Below, in pieces: positions 41,005 to 54,782 of a stretch of 64,000 nt of DNA. Source of the DNA: Epiperipatus broadwayi. Lineage: Eukaryota; Onychophora; Udeonychophora; Euonychophora; Peripatidae. Below the pieces are notes generated by a model. The model was not told the DNA's origin. It was given only the letters and a program-made list of their open reading frames with translations, and did not search any database. A program made the position numbers and the translations under genes. Numbering within the stretch: position 1 is the stretch's first letter; every line of letters starts with the position of its first letter. The DNA is taken from positions 3,636,901 to 3,700,900 of the forward strand of contig JAQFVV010012507.1 of assembly GCA_028023455.1 (NCBI GenBank), given 5' to 3'.

Positions 41005-44000
41005 AAGTGTAGTAGGGTATGACATAAAAATCCCTTGTCATGTTTTACTACAGTAAATTTAATTAACTTAGAATAGTTTTATGAACCTGAGATTTTATTG
41101 AGCTAAATTATAATAAATAAAAGATTAAAATTTAATTATTAGTTTAGTCTTAATGATTAGGTTTTATTGAAGTCGTAAGAATGCTATAAGTTTATTTATT
41201 TGAGATAATAATAGGGGGATAGTGTTCTTATGCCATTGAAGTAGTATCCCATGGGATAAAGCTCAATATAATCTTTCTTGTCATCTGTATTTCACTTCCA
41301 AGTCTCATGATATAATAAATATTTATTTATTTTATTTAATAAACTGAACCTTTTCATCATTTTTGCTAGTAGAATGTTTAAATATAATGCAGAATATTTT
41401 ATTTACCAATTATTTGCATTTAACCAAACGTAATCGTTAACTGAGCTAACCCATTTTATATAATATTATATTACCCCAGAAGTGAGACTACAATCGGTAT
41501 GTCAGAATATATACATATTGTACCGGGTTCGATCCATTGATGATCACACTTACTCTGCAAGCTTGGTTTAGCTGGGTTTCAACCTTATTTATAATAAATT
41601 TATAATCTTATATTATAAATATGATGTGAACGAACCAGCACATTCGAGCAGAGTGGAGAATACTATTGATAATAGAGCTGTCAATAATACCCACAATCAT
41701 ATCAAGCTATGCAATGCATAACACAATCACATTTCCAGATTGTGGCTGACCTTGACTGCTAGATTCAAACCTTACTATCCAAACACTTTATTTGTTTCAA
41801 AGTAAACCCTGGGCACCAGCTAGTCTAAAACTAACATGTACAGACAGTAGGTCCATAATCCAGTGATCAAAAAATTCCTTAACTAACTCAGTCTATTTTT
41901 TTAATTCAATAACAAGTTATTCCTTAACTAGTGGCAAAAACAATTGACTGACAAAATAAAGCTTTAAGTTTAAAAGACAGTTTATTTTAATTAACACTAA
42001 TTATTAAAGTTTTAAACTACTTTAGATACTTTTTAATCTACATAAACATTTAAGGTACTTATATATGACCATGCTCACACATTTTAAATACATATGAAAA
42101 TATAATCTAACAATGTTAAATGACAAAGTATTAAATAGTATGATAAATATTAAATATAAGGCATTCAAACCAACATACACATCAATAGTTCTTTATGCAT
42201 TGTCAATAGAATTCCTTTACTACTGACTATGGAGGCTTTATGGATGGCAATGACTACTTTGAATTTTTAAATGAAAATAAGAAAGTTATTAAATACCTAG
42301 GTTTTTGGAGCATGGAGATTTTGGTTGTTTACTTCCTGTGTTTCCAATGTCTTTCTGAATTGTTTTATTACGAGCTAGCTGGTTTTACACTTCTGCAGAG
42401 GATTCCTGTAGATTGATAATCCTGGTTACTTCTTCTATTAAGGTTGAGGATGGTTATTTATTTTGTGGCACTATTATTATTAAAACAGTAGATACTCAGG
42501 CAGCTCTCACTTATTGGGTGGCTGTTACTTCATCTCAGGCAGAGTGCTGGTATTTGGACAAGGTTTGAAGTTCATCGTATGTTCCGATAAAGCTATTAAC
42601 ACTGCATGACTGATTGACAAACTGAACTCATAGATTGACTGATCAAACGTAAAACTAAACTGACTGATAAAATTGACTATTTATACATAAGACATGTTGT
42701 CATTTTGATATCCTCCAGCTATATCTGTTGTCGAAGTTCTTTCCTTGTTTTAATTGCATTTCTTTGAGATAAGCTTTTAATCCTGTTGTTGGAGAAATCA
42801 ATTAGCAGCCATGCAAATGTGTTGTTGTTACACTTTTGATTAGTAGCCATCACTGTGTTTTTAAATATAATTTTCCTTTATTTCATTTTAACACACATAT
42901 TTATGGAATGTTTATAATCGCACATATATATTTTATTATTAAGCATTCATCATTTACACACCTGTATATTTTAATCTAAACTCAACATTAGTTTTAAGAT
43001 TACCTTTTTTCTTTAACTTAAATAAAAATAGATTTATATTTTTAAACTTTTTTTCCCATGTGTCATAGCATCAGCCAGGATGCAAACCTGCTATCCCACA
43101 ACAACTGCTTATAAAGCAGCTGTCGCTGAGCTCTCAACCACCAATGCTTGACTATATTTTTAAATTTTAAGTTATATTTCAGCTAATAATAATAAACTCT
43201 TTACTTTTTTTTATAAAACTTTTAGTTTGACTTTTCTAAAGCAACCCCCCTCTTTTAATTAATTAATTGTAACTTTTATTTCAAAACTAATAAAAAAAAC
43301 TCTTTTTTTTTTTTTAAAAAAATTATTTATTACTCAATTGAAGCTTGAGTAGGTTTGCACCATGTAGGCTAGAATAATCAGCTGAGGAAGTAAGACACTA
43401 TTTGTTTGTAATACTGATCTTGCACCAGGTCTCTTTGTGTAGCCAGTGTTTTTGACAACAAACTGCAATAAAAAAAAACTCTTGAACTTTTACATACTAT
43501 TGTCTTTTAACGAATAATTATATTTTAATAATTTTTAGACAAAATTATTATGTGCTAACACAATGTTGGTACAATATATATATATATATATATATATTGT
43601 ACCGGTATAAATCCACCACGCTTACTCATACACAGTACCCGAGTTCAAACCCAGTCCATGTTTAAGAATAAATTCCAAAACGCCAACTAAATTCAAACCC
43701 AAACCCCGGTATGACCAACCGATGATGACTTTATAACAGCACGGGGTTATCCCTTTACTACCTCAACTCAGAACACAGACTAAATTACTTACAGTTAATT
43801 ATATATAGATCTATTATACTCTGGATATTGGTACGGTCATTAATGTAATGTATATATTTAAGTTGCCAATACAGACAGTAGGTGACTAAATAGACTTCGA
43901 GAGTAATGAGGTGGGAGACACAAAATTAGATTAAATAAATTGTTTAATAATAAATAGAAAGCATTAACAAATATTATTCAAAAGTACGGTGAGACTTCCA

Positions 44001-46380
44001 TAAATATTCTATTATAATTGGCTACTAGTCTTTAGTAATCATTTTACCTGGTAAACCAACTCATGCCAATATCGGTGTAGTTAAATGATTGACGGGTGGC
44101 TAAGGGAATCAGAGTATTTGGGGCATTGACAATATTTATCTACTATTTTTATTAAGTTATTTTATTCGAATAGATTCGAGCCGTTGCGTATACGAATAGT
44201 TGGAGGTGGCTTCGCATAAATATGATATCTAAGATTGATGTACTAGTGGTTGCCTAGATTAAAGAGCCCTACAGTAATCACTTGCGGTGCATCAACGGAA
44301 TACCGGGCGGCTTGTACTTTGACAAGGCTTAATGCCCCCAAGTAGATCCGGGACACTACAACCAGCCGGGATCATTTCGAAACCTGGTGATCCAAGAGAT
44401 TACCTGGAAAAGAATTACTTTCTTTCCCATATGGTAGTACGGTGAGACGCCAACTTCGGCGAAGGAAAGGCATTGCCACAGTCATCGAGGATGAGTGCTT
44501 GAAGTGGATTTGAAACGGAATTACACAAAACCTAGATAATCTATTCGTCTCTTTCTACGCAACAGGCTGATATAACTATTCCAATAAAACATGGCGGAAT
44601 CAAACTGACCGCGAAAGCAACGATTAATTAAGTTTACTCTGAAACCCCTAACCCCTCAGGTTGTTCAGGCGGTAGCGATAGTAACAAATTATACACTGAG
44701 AATTATTTCTCATTTCATGTAGGCAACAAGATGATAAAACTTTAAAACCATTTTACATATTTAAGATTGAAAGATAGGTTACAATAGTATGACAAAAATA
44801 AAGGAGAATAATAAAGTGATTTAATATCTGCCAACTCAATATATAAAATAATCTTTAATTCAAAAAAAAAACGAACCTACTTTTAAAATAACTATAATCA
44901 ATATTATAAACTAGCATTAAACAGAGTTGGGAAATATTTCTATTGGCATCGTTTGTTTATAGAATAAGTTACAAAAAACATATAAATGTATTCATTTGAA
45001 TTATTATTATTAGGTACAATATTTATAAATTATCTTCTAAAGATTAGAGCGGAGGAAAAAGAGAAAAGAAAATTTACTGACAGGTTAAACAGTAGCATTA
45101 TAAACGAAACAAAAACTTACATGTGATTCATTTGATTGACAGATTAACTTATAACATTAAGCTGGGGAGAAAGTTAAAAGTTCATGTAACACAGTTACCC
45201 TTCTTTCTTCATCCGGCTTGGCTTCTCACGATGGTATTTCTGACGAACGTAGGTGTGCATTTGAAATTTACTTGAAAGGCATAGTCAATTTGGAGATTGG
45301 AAGCTGGAAATTTTGAAGCACGTAAAGCATGATCAGACAGCGGCACGAAGATTCAAATTGGCAGGACAGAGATCAGCTCCTGGCACTTAGCCCATCGACA
45401 TTACGGTTTACTGGTGGACTTCTTAACAAGAGTTGTAGCGATTTCTCTAGCAACTGCTGTGCTGTCTTGAGACTATCTACTCTCAACCACGTCAAAAGTT
45501 AGAATGTTAGTTTTTTCTAAGATGGCCACGGTTGATCTTTCTGCCTGGTTTTTGTTTGAGACTCCGCCTACTTTTCTCTAGCCTCCAGAAATCCAACTTG
45601 ACTATACAATATCAATTATCCATTTCCATTGTTCCATTTTCAGCTATCTTTAACTTTAATACACAATTTTAAATTGACCAAGTAATTACAAAATATAAAT
45701 TCCTTATCTAATTTTCAAACACAAATTAATTACTCTATACCTTTGCACAAGACAGATTTTAATTAAAAACACTGATCAAAGGAATGTGACTTTTGATCAG
45801 TATTTTTAAACGACTTTGTATAATTCTAAAAAGTTAAAATTTAAACAAATACACCCGCAATGAAACTTTTAAATTAAGCTGCTATAAATTCACAAACCAC
45901 GCACACACGAATATTATTTCATGATTTGTGATATTTATACACGGAATCTTTACATATCTTTTTACAAAACATAAAATATATCCCAATTTTTATGTGACTT
46001 GAAATAGAAAAAATCTCATTGCGGGCAAATAGTAGTTCGAATTACCGTACTTCAAAAAACACATGAAACTAAGATCGGTTCTTCGATCTGTCTGTTTCAA
46101 TATATATAAATCATTACTTGTTTGGTAACACAGACATGCAGGTGCAAACAAAAACACAGTAATATCAACATACACTAATAAATTATTTAATCTTTTGAGA
46201 ATCTTTATATCTATAAAATAAGCTTGCCTCAAACTTGGATCAGAGCCTCAAAATTACATTGTACATAAATCACTTTTGTTATATTTGAATACAAATATAA
46301 TTTATATATTGTATAATTTATATACTACACAGACACACCAATACAAATGCAAACACATTAATAAATTCTACCATTTATCA
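41005..46380. other. Gene-free region with a GC-richer patch; probable old mobile DNA
   Basis: No protein similarity over more than 5 kb. 43600-45640 is clearly less AT-rich than the surroundings, with phrases such as cttgcggtgcatcaacgg and gagacgccaacttcggcg, but no open frame. 41515-41590 and 43590-43650 share a start (attgtaccgg, then cttactc, then caaaccc) and both are followed by acagacagtagg (41840, 43870), so two related elements may lie here. A cluster of GACTGA motifs sits at about 42607-42690. A (TA)n block lies at 43577-43600. Confidence 0.5.
43049..43146 (-). mobile_element. tRNA-like SINE copy 3
   Basis: On the minus strand: ggttgagagctcagcgacag, ctgctttataagcag (a perfect 5-bp anticodon-arm-like hairpin), a B-box-like ggtttgcatcc, then ggctgatgctatgacacatg and a run of A. 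Same family and length as the copies at 24217 and 25951. Confidence 0.68.
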
Positions 46381-47170
46381 ATGTTATATATAGAGATCAC
46401 AAATAAGCTCTTAACAAGTTCAGTGAGGTATTAGGATATTCAAGCATTAGTTAAAAATACCAGGACAAGCCCACCACTTTATCTAATGGATAACTATTAA
46501 GTAGAAAATCTGAAATTTTCAGACATCCATATGTATTTCAATCCAGCTATCCAACTTAAATAGCTGTATGGGACTGAACTAAATTCAGATATACCATATA
46601 TTAATAGCTTTAGCAATATAAAATTGCCAAAGCCTTTATTAGCAAAAAATAAAATTACAAAAAAATCAAGTCAGAAAACAGTCTGGAATTGGGAATATTT
46701 CCTAAAGTTTGTTAAGAGCTTATATACAAGCTCTATATATAACATTTGTAATACAAGCTTATTAATTTAGGTCATGTGACATTTGACTTGACTTTTTTTT
46801 GCTATTAAGGCTTTGGTGATTTTATACTGCTAAAGCTACTAATATATGGTGTATCTGAACTTAGTTCAGTCCCATATGGCTGTTTAAGTTAAATAGCTGG
46901 ATTGGAAGACATTTATATGTCTGAAAAATTCAGATTTTCTACTTAATATGTATCCATTATATAAAGTGCTGGGCTTGTCCTGGTATTTTTAATCTAATGT
47001 TTGAATATCTTAGCACCTCACAGAGGAACCCAATAGCAGAAACCAGTCTGGGTTTGGGGATATTCTGTAACGCTTGTTAAGAGCTTATTTATGAGCTCTA
47101 TATATAACATTTGTAATACAAGATTATTAAATTAGATCTTGTGACATCTGACTTGATTTTTTTTTGTAAA
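46381..47170. repeat. Composite inverted/direct repeat element
   Basis: Left arm about 46424-46650 and right arm about 46795-47019 are inverted repeats (for example ggtatttttaa...ttgaatatc against its complement). The ~130-bp spacer segment 46672-46800 is repeated in direct orientation at 47038-47168 (cttgttaagagcttat and agctctatatataacatttg in both). The right half with its following segment looks like one full unit and the rest like broken copies. The unit is related to the 413-bp repeat at 11.1 kb and to 60.05 kb. Confidence 0.8.
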
Positions 47171-49377
47171 CATTTATCAAATAATTTTTAAAAATGTAAA
47201 AAACTATTCAAATAATTAAAAAATTAAAATTGAATATTTATGACCTAATATTCTGATTATGTTTTTATCAGCATGAAGATCTTGAAATTAGAATCATTGG
47301 CACATTTTAATCCATTTAATAATGAGTCTGGCTGATAAAGAAATTCTGCCTTTGAGTTTTTTGTACAAACTCATAAACTGAGCAGAAAATAAAAAATTAA
47401 ATGTACCTATTAATAAAAAATTCAAATTTTGTCTGATTTAAACATGCAATATGCCATATTAAAAATGAAGTCAAATGTCAGTGACTTATGGAATTTTTGT
47501 AAATGTCATGTGTATAATTTTACTGCAATTTTAAAAAGAAAAAAAAATTTTCAATGAAACAGCTATAACTATTATGCTGCACCCACTCAAGCTATTAAAG
47601 ATCATTTATATCTATTTTTTTAATTCACAGTGAAGGCTAACTACTACATCATATACATAACAAGCAACAAATTATACACTAAAAATTAGACTATATGTAA
47701 ATTTTAAATTAAAATAATGAAAGACAATGATATATGTATTGTAAGAATTGGAAGGTTCAATTCTTCCAATTAAGTATGATATTGGGATATATGTTAAATA
47801 TATACATATATCATTAAGAACTAGTCAACACTTAGACAATTCCAATATCAATAACAAGCAAAAATTTCAAATTGTTGTCAAGGCAACCTTCTGTTAACAA
47901 TAAAGGTGGAATCCACCTTTATTAATGGTCCAATATATCTACATGACACTAAAGATTACAATTTCACCATAGAGATTAAATTATTAATACTAAGAAATTT
48001 AAATCTCTTTAAACAGATAAATATCACCTGTTCTGAATGCAGGCTAATAAATAAATAGTCAAATACAACACTACAAAACACAATTATATATTTTAAATTA
48101 CACCCAAAGTATCACTTAAATAATAAGTATAATAATGTTCAAGGCTAAATGGGTTTGTATATAATCATTAAAAACCAGTCAACACTTAGACAGTCCCAAT
48201 ATCAATAACAATAAAAAATGTCAAACTGTTGTCAATGCAACATCCTTATATATATTGTGAACATAAATTTTAGGAGATCATTGCATCTTTAACAAGTAGA
48301 AGCTATTATAATATTTCATCCCTTGGCAATCAATTTAAATTAATCATTGTAATTATAAATAAATAATTATAATGTCAAAATGATCGAAATCATTGTAACT
48401 TAATAAATATGAGACTAATAGAATCCATTGTAAGTAAAATTATTACTGAGGGAATGGTGCCATGACCAAATAAGATCAAAATGCTTATCTCAAACATATT
48501 AAGGAGACTAATAAGTGGTAACTATAATAGTCATTGAACTTTATTAATGAGCAAAATATTAATTAAATATTAATTATCCTTGAAAATATCAATCAAAATA
48601 TTTAAGGCTTAATTCATCAACTTCTACTTAAAATTAAAAAAATATATCATAATATCAATAATTAGAAACTATAATGCCTGGAGACTTGTCATTTCAGCTA
48701 TCTGGTATCTGGCCTATTTCAAGCCCTAGTTAGACAGCCATTGTATCATCAATAAACAAGTAGAAACTATAAACAAATTATTAAGAACAAACTATTATAA
48801 CTCAGGAAATAACATCAAGTGGGTGAGTACACTGGTAACTCAATAAAATATCTTTTTAATAAATCCAACAATAGATTTTATCCACTTTCATCTCTTGGTC
48901 TGATATAAAGTGCATGTTTAAGTGAATAACAATTGAATATGGTCTAGCAGGGTGCCACTAGGCTATCTGAACCTAGACAAAGTTATATCTTATAACATTT
49001 TTACATGTACTGGGTTTGAATCATTTTTGGTACTTTATTTCTAACAAAAATGGAGAATTTTGCTTTTAGACCCATATCACTGTATGCACTAACATTTAGG
49101 TAAACACAAAACATCCTTAAACTAAAGTGGACTATATAAAATTTATCAGACAGAAATCATCTCCTTGATCCTAATATAGTAAATCCATTTCAATATCTTT
49201 ATAAGTTTTACTAGCTCCTATTACACTATTAATTTAGGATGGCCATTCACTCATCCTTGTATGATGTAGATGATGGAATGGTGGTTATTATAATGATTCA
49301 CAAATGTCAACTAAATACCATGAAATCACTTAATTATTTATGGCTATAAACATTTATCTACCTCATTAATTAAAATG
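47171..49377. other. Gene-free region with a local direct duplication
   Basis: A block of about 85 bp (agtcaacacttagacaRt...caatatcaataacaa...ttgttgtcaa) occurs at 47811-47892 and again at 48164-48244. A 12-bp-arm palindrome (aataaaggtgga, spacer a, tccacctttatt) lies at 47899-47923. The phrase gccactaggctatctgaacc near 48953 recurs in altered form near 7781. No genes. Confidence 0.6.
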
Positions 49378-49408
<31 letters not shown>

Positions 49409-49413
49409 AATGA
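49378..49413. repeat. (TGA)n microsatellite
   Basis: About ten TGA units followed by taatgataatggtttcaac. The ggtttcaac next to it is like the gtttcaa that borders the LINE tails at 39418 and 40581. Confidence 0.9.
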
Positions 49414-49679
49414 TAATGGTTTCAACTACAGCTTTAGAAGCAAGCCTAATCATAAAACTTAATTTTGAAAGAAATTCATAACTATTGTTTAATCTTAGTA
49501 TATCTAATTAGATCTTAAATAGTTAATATTTACCATTGATGATGAATGATCACATCTAATAAAGAATACCTTTAATGAAATATATACACTTCATTTAATA
49601 AAACAAATTAACATTTATTACTGCATTTCTAACATATACATAAAAATTTCTAGATAGACATGAGAATTTATATGAATAA

Positions 49680-49810
<131 letters not shown>

Positions 49811-51429
49811 GACTATTTTGAAATCATGATATTATTTTTAAGTTCTTCCCCCTTTGCCATTAATGATCCACAAGAAAATATTTCATATAAAATAATAAAC
49901 ACTCTTTTGGCACACATACTTTTATAACCTAACATGTAAAGTAGAATGATTAAGGAGAAAAAATGTTAATGGAATCAAGAGAAAATTTCCAAAAAAAAGT
50001 TTTTAAATTGCTTCTTGCCCTCCTCTAAGCTACTCCTAAGATCACTATTCCTTAAATCAAAACAAAAATAATCCAATATTTCTAATGTGGTCTTTTATTC
50101 TCAAATTCATACACCATTATATACATGTAACAAGTTAATATATTACTGTGCATGTGTGTTTATCCCCATTATAACTAAACATTTAAAAACAAAATAATAA
50201 TACAAAAAATCTTTTACATATTAACAAACATTTCATAATTTTAGATTAGATACAATAATACCCTTTAGAAAATAAACTTCATTAATAAGTGGGGTATAAT
50301 AGTTTTAGCATACACAAAATTATTACTCAAGGTTATAGCTATTATTATTGAAGAAAATTTCGGTTTCAATTGATTTTGGTTGTTTTAAAGTTCTGATAAA
50401 AAAGTATAAAACTTTATTGCTCAAATTTTTTACCAATAGTCTCTAATATCATAAAAGAAAATATATAATAAAAATTCATATTACCAGTCCCTTCTCATTT
50501 TACGGTGGCTTCCAATAGTTCAAACTTATCTTGTTAAATGTCCATACTGTTGCAGCAATCAATTTCCACAGTTCACTGGAACAGTTTCTGTTCCTGAGGC
50601 TTATAATTATTTAATGGTGATGAGGAAGTTATTTGCTTCAGTGAGAATCATTTGGGCACTGGAACTGTTTCTTCTCCTTCAGTTAAGCATAATTCTTCTA
50701 ATAAATGGAGTATATCAGTTGTTCTCCCATTTATAATTTTTCTTGGGTTTAATTCAGTCACTGGAATAACTGGACTAGCTGATTCAATACTTATTAGTAG
50801 ATTAATCCTTCAGCCTTCAAATACAGGTGAATGTTTTCTTTTACTTAAAATATTGCATTTCTCCCCAATCAGTCATAAGGTGTAGAATATTTTTAATTTC
50901 AGACAAACTCTATATTTTTTTCTTCCTATATAATGTGAGCTCTATGATGGGTTATGGGATTGCCCCAAATGAGATACACATAAAAATTTAACTCACCATC
51001 CTTATATTTTCAATCTTCAAAAAACTTTATATTAAAAAAAAGATTTTAAATGGATATTTGGCAGAATTAAAATGCTTGTCTTTTCCTAGTTTTAAAATTT
51101 AAAAATCTCTTTTTTTAATCTGATTTTTCAGACTGGTTTTATACTTTATTTCTTTCTCTATTTTCAGCAAATCCTTTTTTAGATTCACAGAGAAAAAATT
51201 CACACTACCATGATTTTTCAGACTAATCTTGTTTTGAAGTAACATTGTTTTAATCCTTTTTTTCACATATCTGTCACAAAATGTCACACCTGAAAGTTCT
51301 TTTTGATCTCGGATGAGAAGACCCTAAATTAGAGTTCTTACATCATGTACACTTTAACAAAAAAACAACCAATCTTTATAACTCAAAATTATTGAGTAAA
51401 AAAATAATAATTTAACAGATTTTCTCCTT
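49811..51429. other. Gene-free AT-rich region
   Basis: A 77-codon frame at 50652-50885 has a hydrophobic middle but no recognisable domain; I do not call it. Nothing else seen. Confidence 0.55.
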
Positions 51430-52030
51430 TTTCTTTTTCAATATGTAATATTTTAAACAGCATTAAACTGTTGCACATGCGCTTTGGATTTTAACTATAA
51501 AATGAATGAATACAAACACTTCAAACACATGATAAAGTCTTTGGAAAAGATAGAATGGCCCTAAAGTGGCCATCTATCTTTTCAAACCCAAATGCTTTTG
51601 TATGGATGAATGTTAAGTGTTTGAAAATGAAAGTGTGAAGATATTAAATAATCACTTTAAATTATTTTTACATGCTTGAATGAATGATGCTGGTGAAATT
51701 TATTAGAATTTACGATACGTCATTCTTATTTGAAATTAAATGTATGTAAATAAGTCAATTATTTTATATAGTGTGATGTTTTTTACAAACTGTAATATTT
51801 TAAACAGCATTAAACTGTTGTGCATGTGCTTTGGATTTTAACTATAAAATGAATGAATACAAACACTTCAAACACTTCCAAAGACTTTATCATGTGTTTG
51901 AAGTGTTTGTATTCATTCATTTTATAGTTAAAATCTAAAGCGCATGTGCAACAGTTTAATGCTGTTTAAAATATTACAGTTTGTAAAAAACATTGTGCTA
52001 TATAAAATAATTGACTTATTTTTCAATATG
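51430..52030. repeat. Fold-back repeat: 128-bp-arm palindrome plus a third copy
   Basis: Arms 51748-51875 and 51894-52021 are nearly perfect inverted repeats around an 18-bp loop (paired positions sum to 103,769). A further copy of the arm lies in direct orientation at about 51438-51550; it also contains the complement of the loop (catgataaagtctttggaa). A small hairpin (aaaagatagaatggcc against ggccatctatctttt) lies at 51547-51582. No coding sequence. Layout fits a non-autonomous fold-back or MITE-like element. Confidence 0.85.
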
Positions 52031-52390
52031 TAATAAATGTAGATTTCTTTATGCAATGTACACACACAGACTTTATCATCCAAATAATTTATAAAAACTA
52101 GCCAATTAAAATAATCTGAATGCTTTTTAGAAATTATAATTGTAATATCTAAATTTAAATCCTTAACCTTCAAACCCCAAATTATAATCATAGAAAAACA
52201 AAATAGAAATAGATAATAATAAAATATTAAATCTAGCAAATGCAGATTAGTTTTGAAGAAACTTTAATATTTGAAATATAAAATGATAACTAACTAGCTT
52301 GTCACACACATTGCCTATATATGTGTTATAAACCTATAAAAAAATTAACTATTGAATAAGAAGGTGTGTACTACTCTTTTGAGTTTTATC

Positions 52391-53882
<1,492 letters not shown>

Positions 53883-53947
53883 TTAGGGGTGTAGAACATT
53901 GAGGACATTTATATAAATGAATTGTCCTCTATGTTCTACATCCCTAA
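53883..53947. repeat. 65-bp hairpin, 25-bp arms
   Basis: Arms starting ttaggggtgtagaaca and ending tgttctacatccctaa pair with two mismatches around a 15-base loop. Size and shape suit a miniature inverted-repeat element, or the remains of two abutting ends. Confidence 0.85.
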
Positions 53948-54170
53948 GTATATATACATAATTTAAAAAACCAACTTATTTATTTCCTGTCATTCTCAAT
54001 TATGTACTATTACAATTTGAAGTATTGGCTTCTCATTTTCATACTTTTAAAATTTGGGCATTATCGAACCAGAATCTTTTGTCCTTTCATATCATATCAA
54101 TTTGGATGGCTTAGTTATGAGACATATCAAATAAGGTGAATCTTACACCCTCTGTACCATTAATATATAT
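53948..54170. other. Short gene-free stretch
   Basis: Nothing coding; it ends in an atatatat run directly beside the terminal repeat of the next element. Confidence 0.6.
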
Positions 54171-54291
54171 TGTAACCGGACCCCCATACAACCCTTTTAT
54201 TACATCAGTTGTAACAATTTTCTGATGAGCATGCTGTAGGAAGAAACTATCAATTGACGTAATAAAAGGGTTGTATGGAGGTCCGGTTACA
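54171..54291. repeat. Left terminal block: 121 bp with 37-bp inverted ends
   Basis: 54171-54207 and 54255-54291 are inverted repeats with two mismatches, TGTAACCGG...CCGGTTACA, around a 47-bp core. It begins TG and ends CA like an LTR but is very short. The core is present at the right end in the opposite orientation. Confidence 0.85.
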
Positions 54292-54558
54292 TTTGGCGCC
54301 CAACATGGGGCTTTATCCAGCTAGCCTAACCATAGGCTCCGGTTACATTTGCCGCCCTACTGTAAGGCCTTATCTGGCTAGTCTACTCGTAGGCCGGTTA
54401 CATTTGGCGCCTTACTGTGAGGCCTTATCTGGCTAGCCTACTCATAGTCCGGTTACATTTGGCGCCTTACTGTGAGGCCTTATCTGGCTAGCCTACTCAT
54501 AGGCCGGTTAATTTGCCACCATACTGTGAGGTCTGATCTAGCTAGCCTACTCATAGGC
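54283..54558 (+). repeat. Five tandem 55-56-bp units containing a primer-binding-site-like motif
   Basis: Units start (ccggtta) at 54283, 54339, 54394, 54449 and 54504. Each has the last bases of the terminal block, then TTTGGCGCC or a variant, then ggctagcctactcatagg. The first unit contains TGGCGCCCAACATGGGGC (54294-54311), matching the tRNA-Lys primer-binding site TGGCGCCCAACGTGGGGC at 17 of 18 positions (consensus recalled from knowledge). Later units keep only TGGCGCC. Confidence 0.85.
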
Positions 54559-54782
54559 ATAAGCAGATCACGATTCTGTGATATGAACAGTGCATATGAT
54601 GTAGTGATGTAATTTGTTCAGGAAGGATGGAAAAATAAAAGTCTAAAAGAAAAACACAAAATGAATGGCATAAAGAATGAAACAGGCATTTCAAAGAAGA
54701 TGGAGTAAAGTCATGGTGTGGATGGAGAGAGAAGCTTAATAAAGTTGAAATAAAAAAAATACCACTAAACTAGAATAAAATA

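Noticed and set aside
45990-46232. 80-codon minus-strand frame
   Set aside because: Short, no domain, and lies in non-coding repeat-like DNA.
50652-50885. 77-codon frame with a possible membrane segment
   Set aside because: No similarity recognised and no gene structure around it.
54222-54248. ctgatgagcatgctgtagga followed by gaaac as a hammerhead ribozyme (also ctgatgagcaggaaa near 59225)
   Set aside because: Both core boxes occur, but the intervening bases cannot form a proper stem II with loop, and stems I and III are not found.
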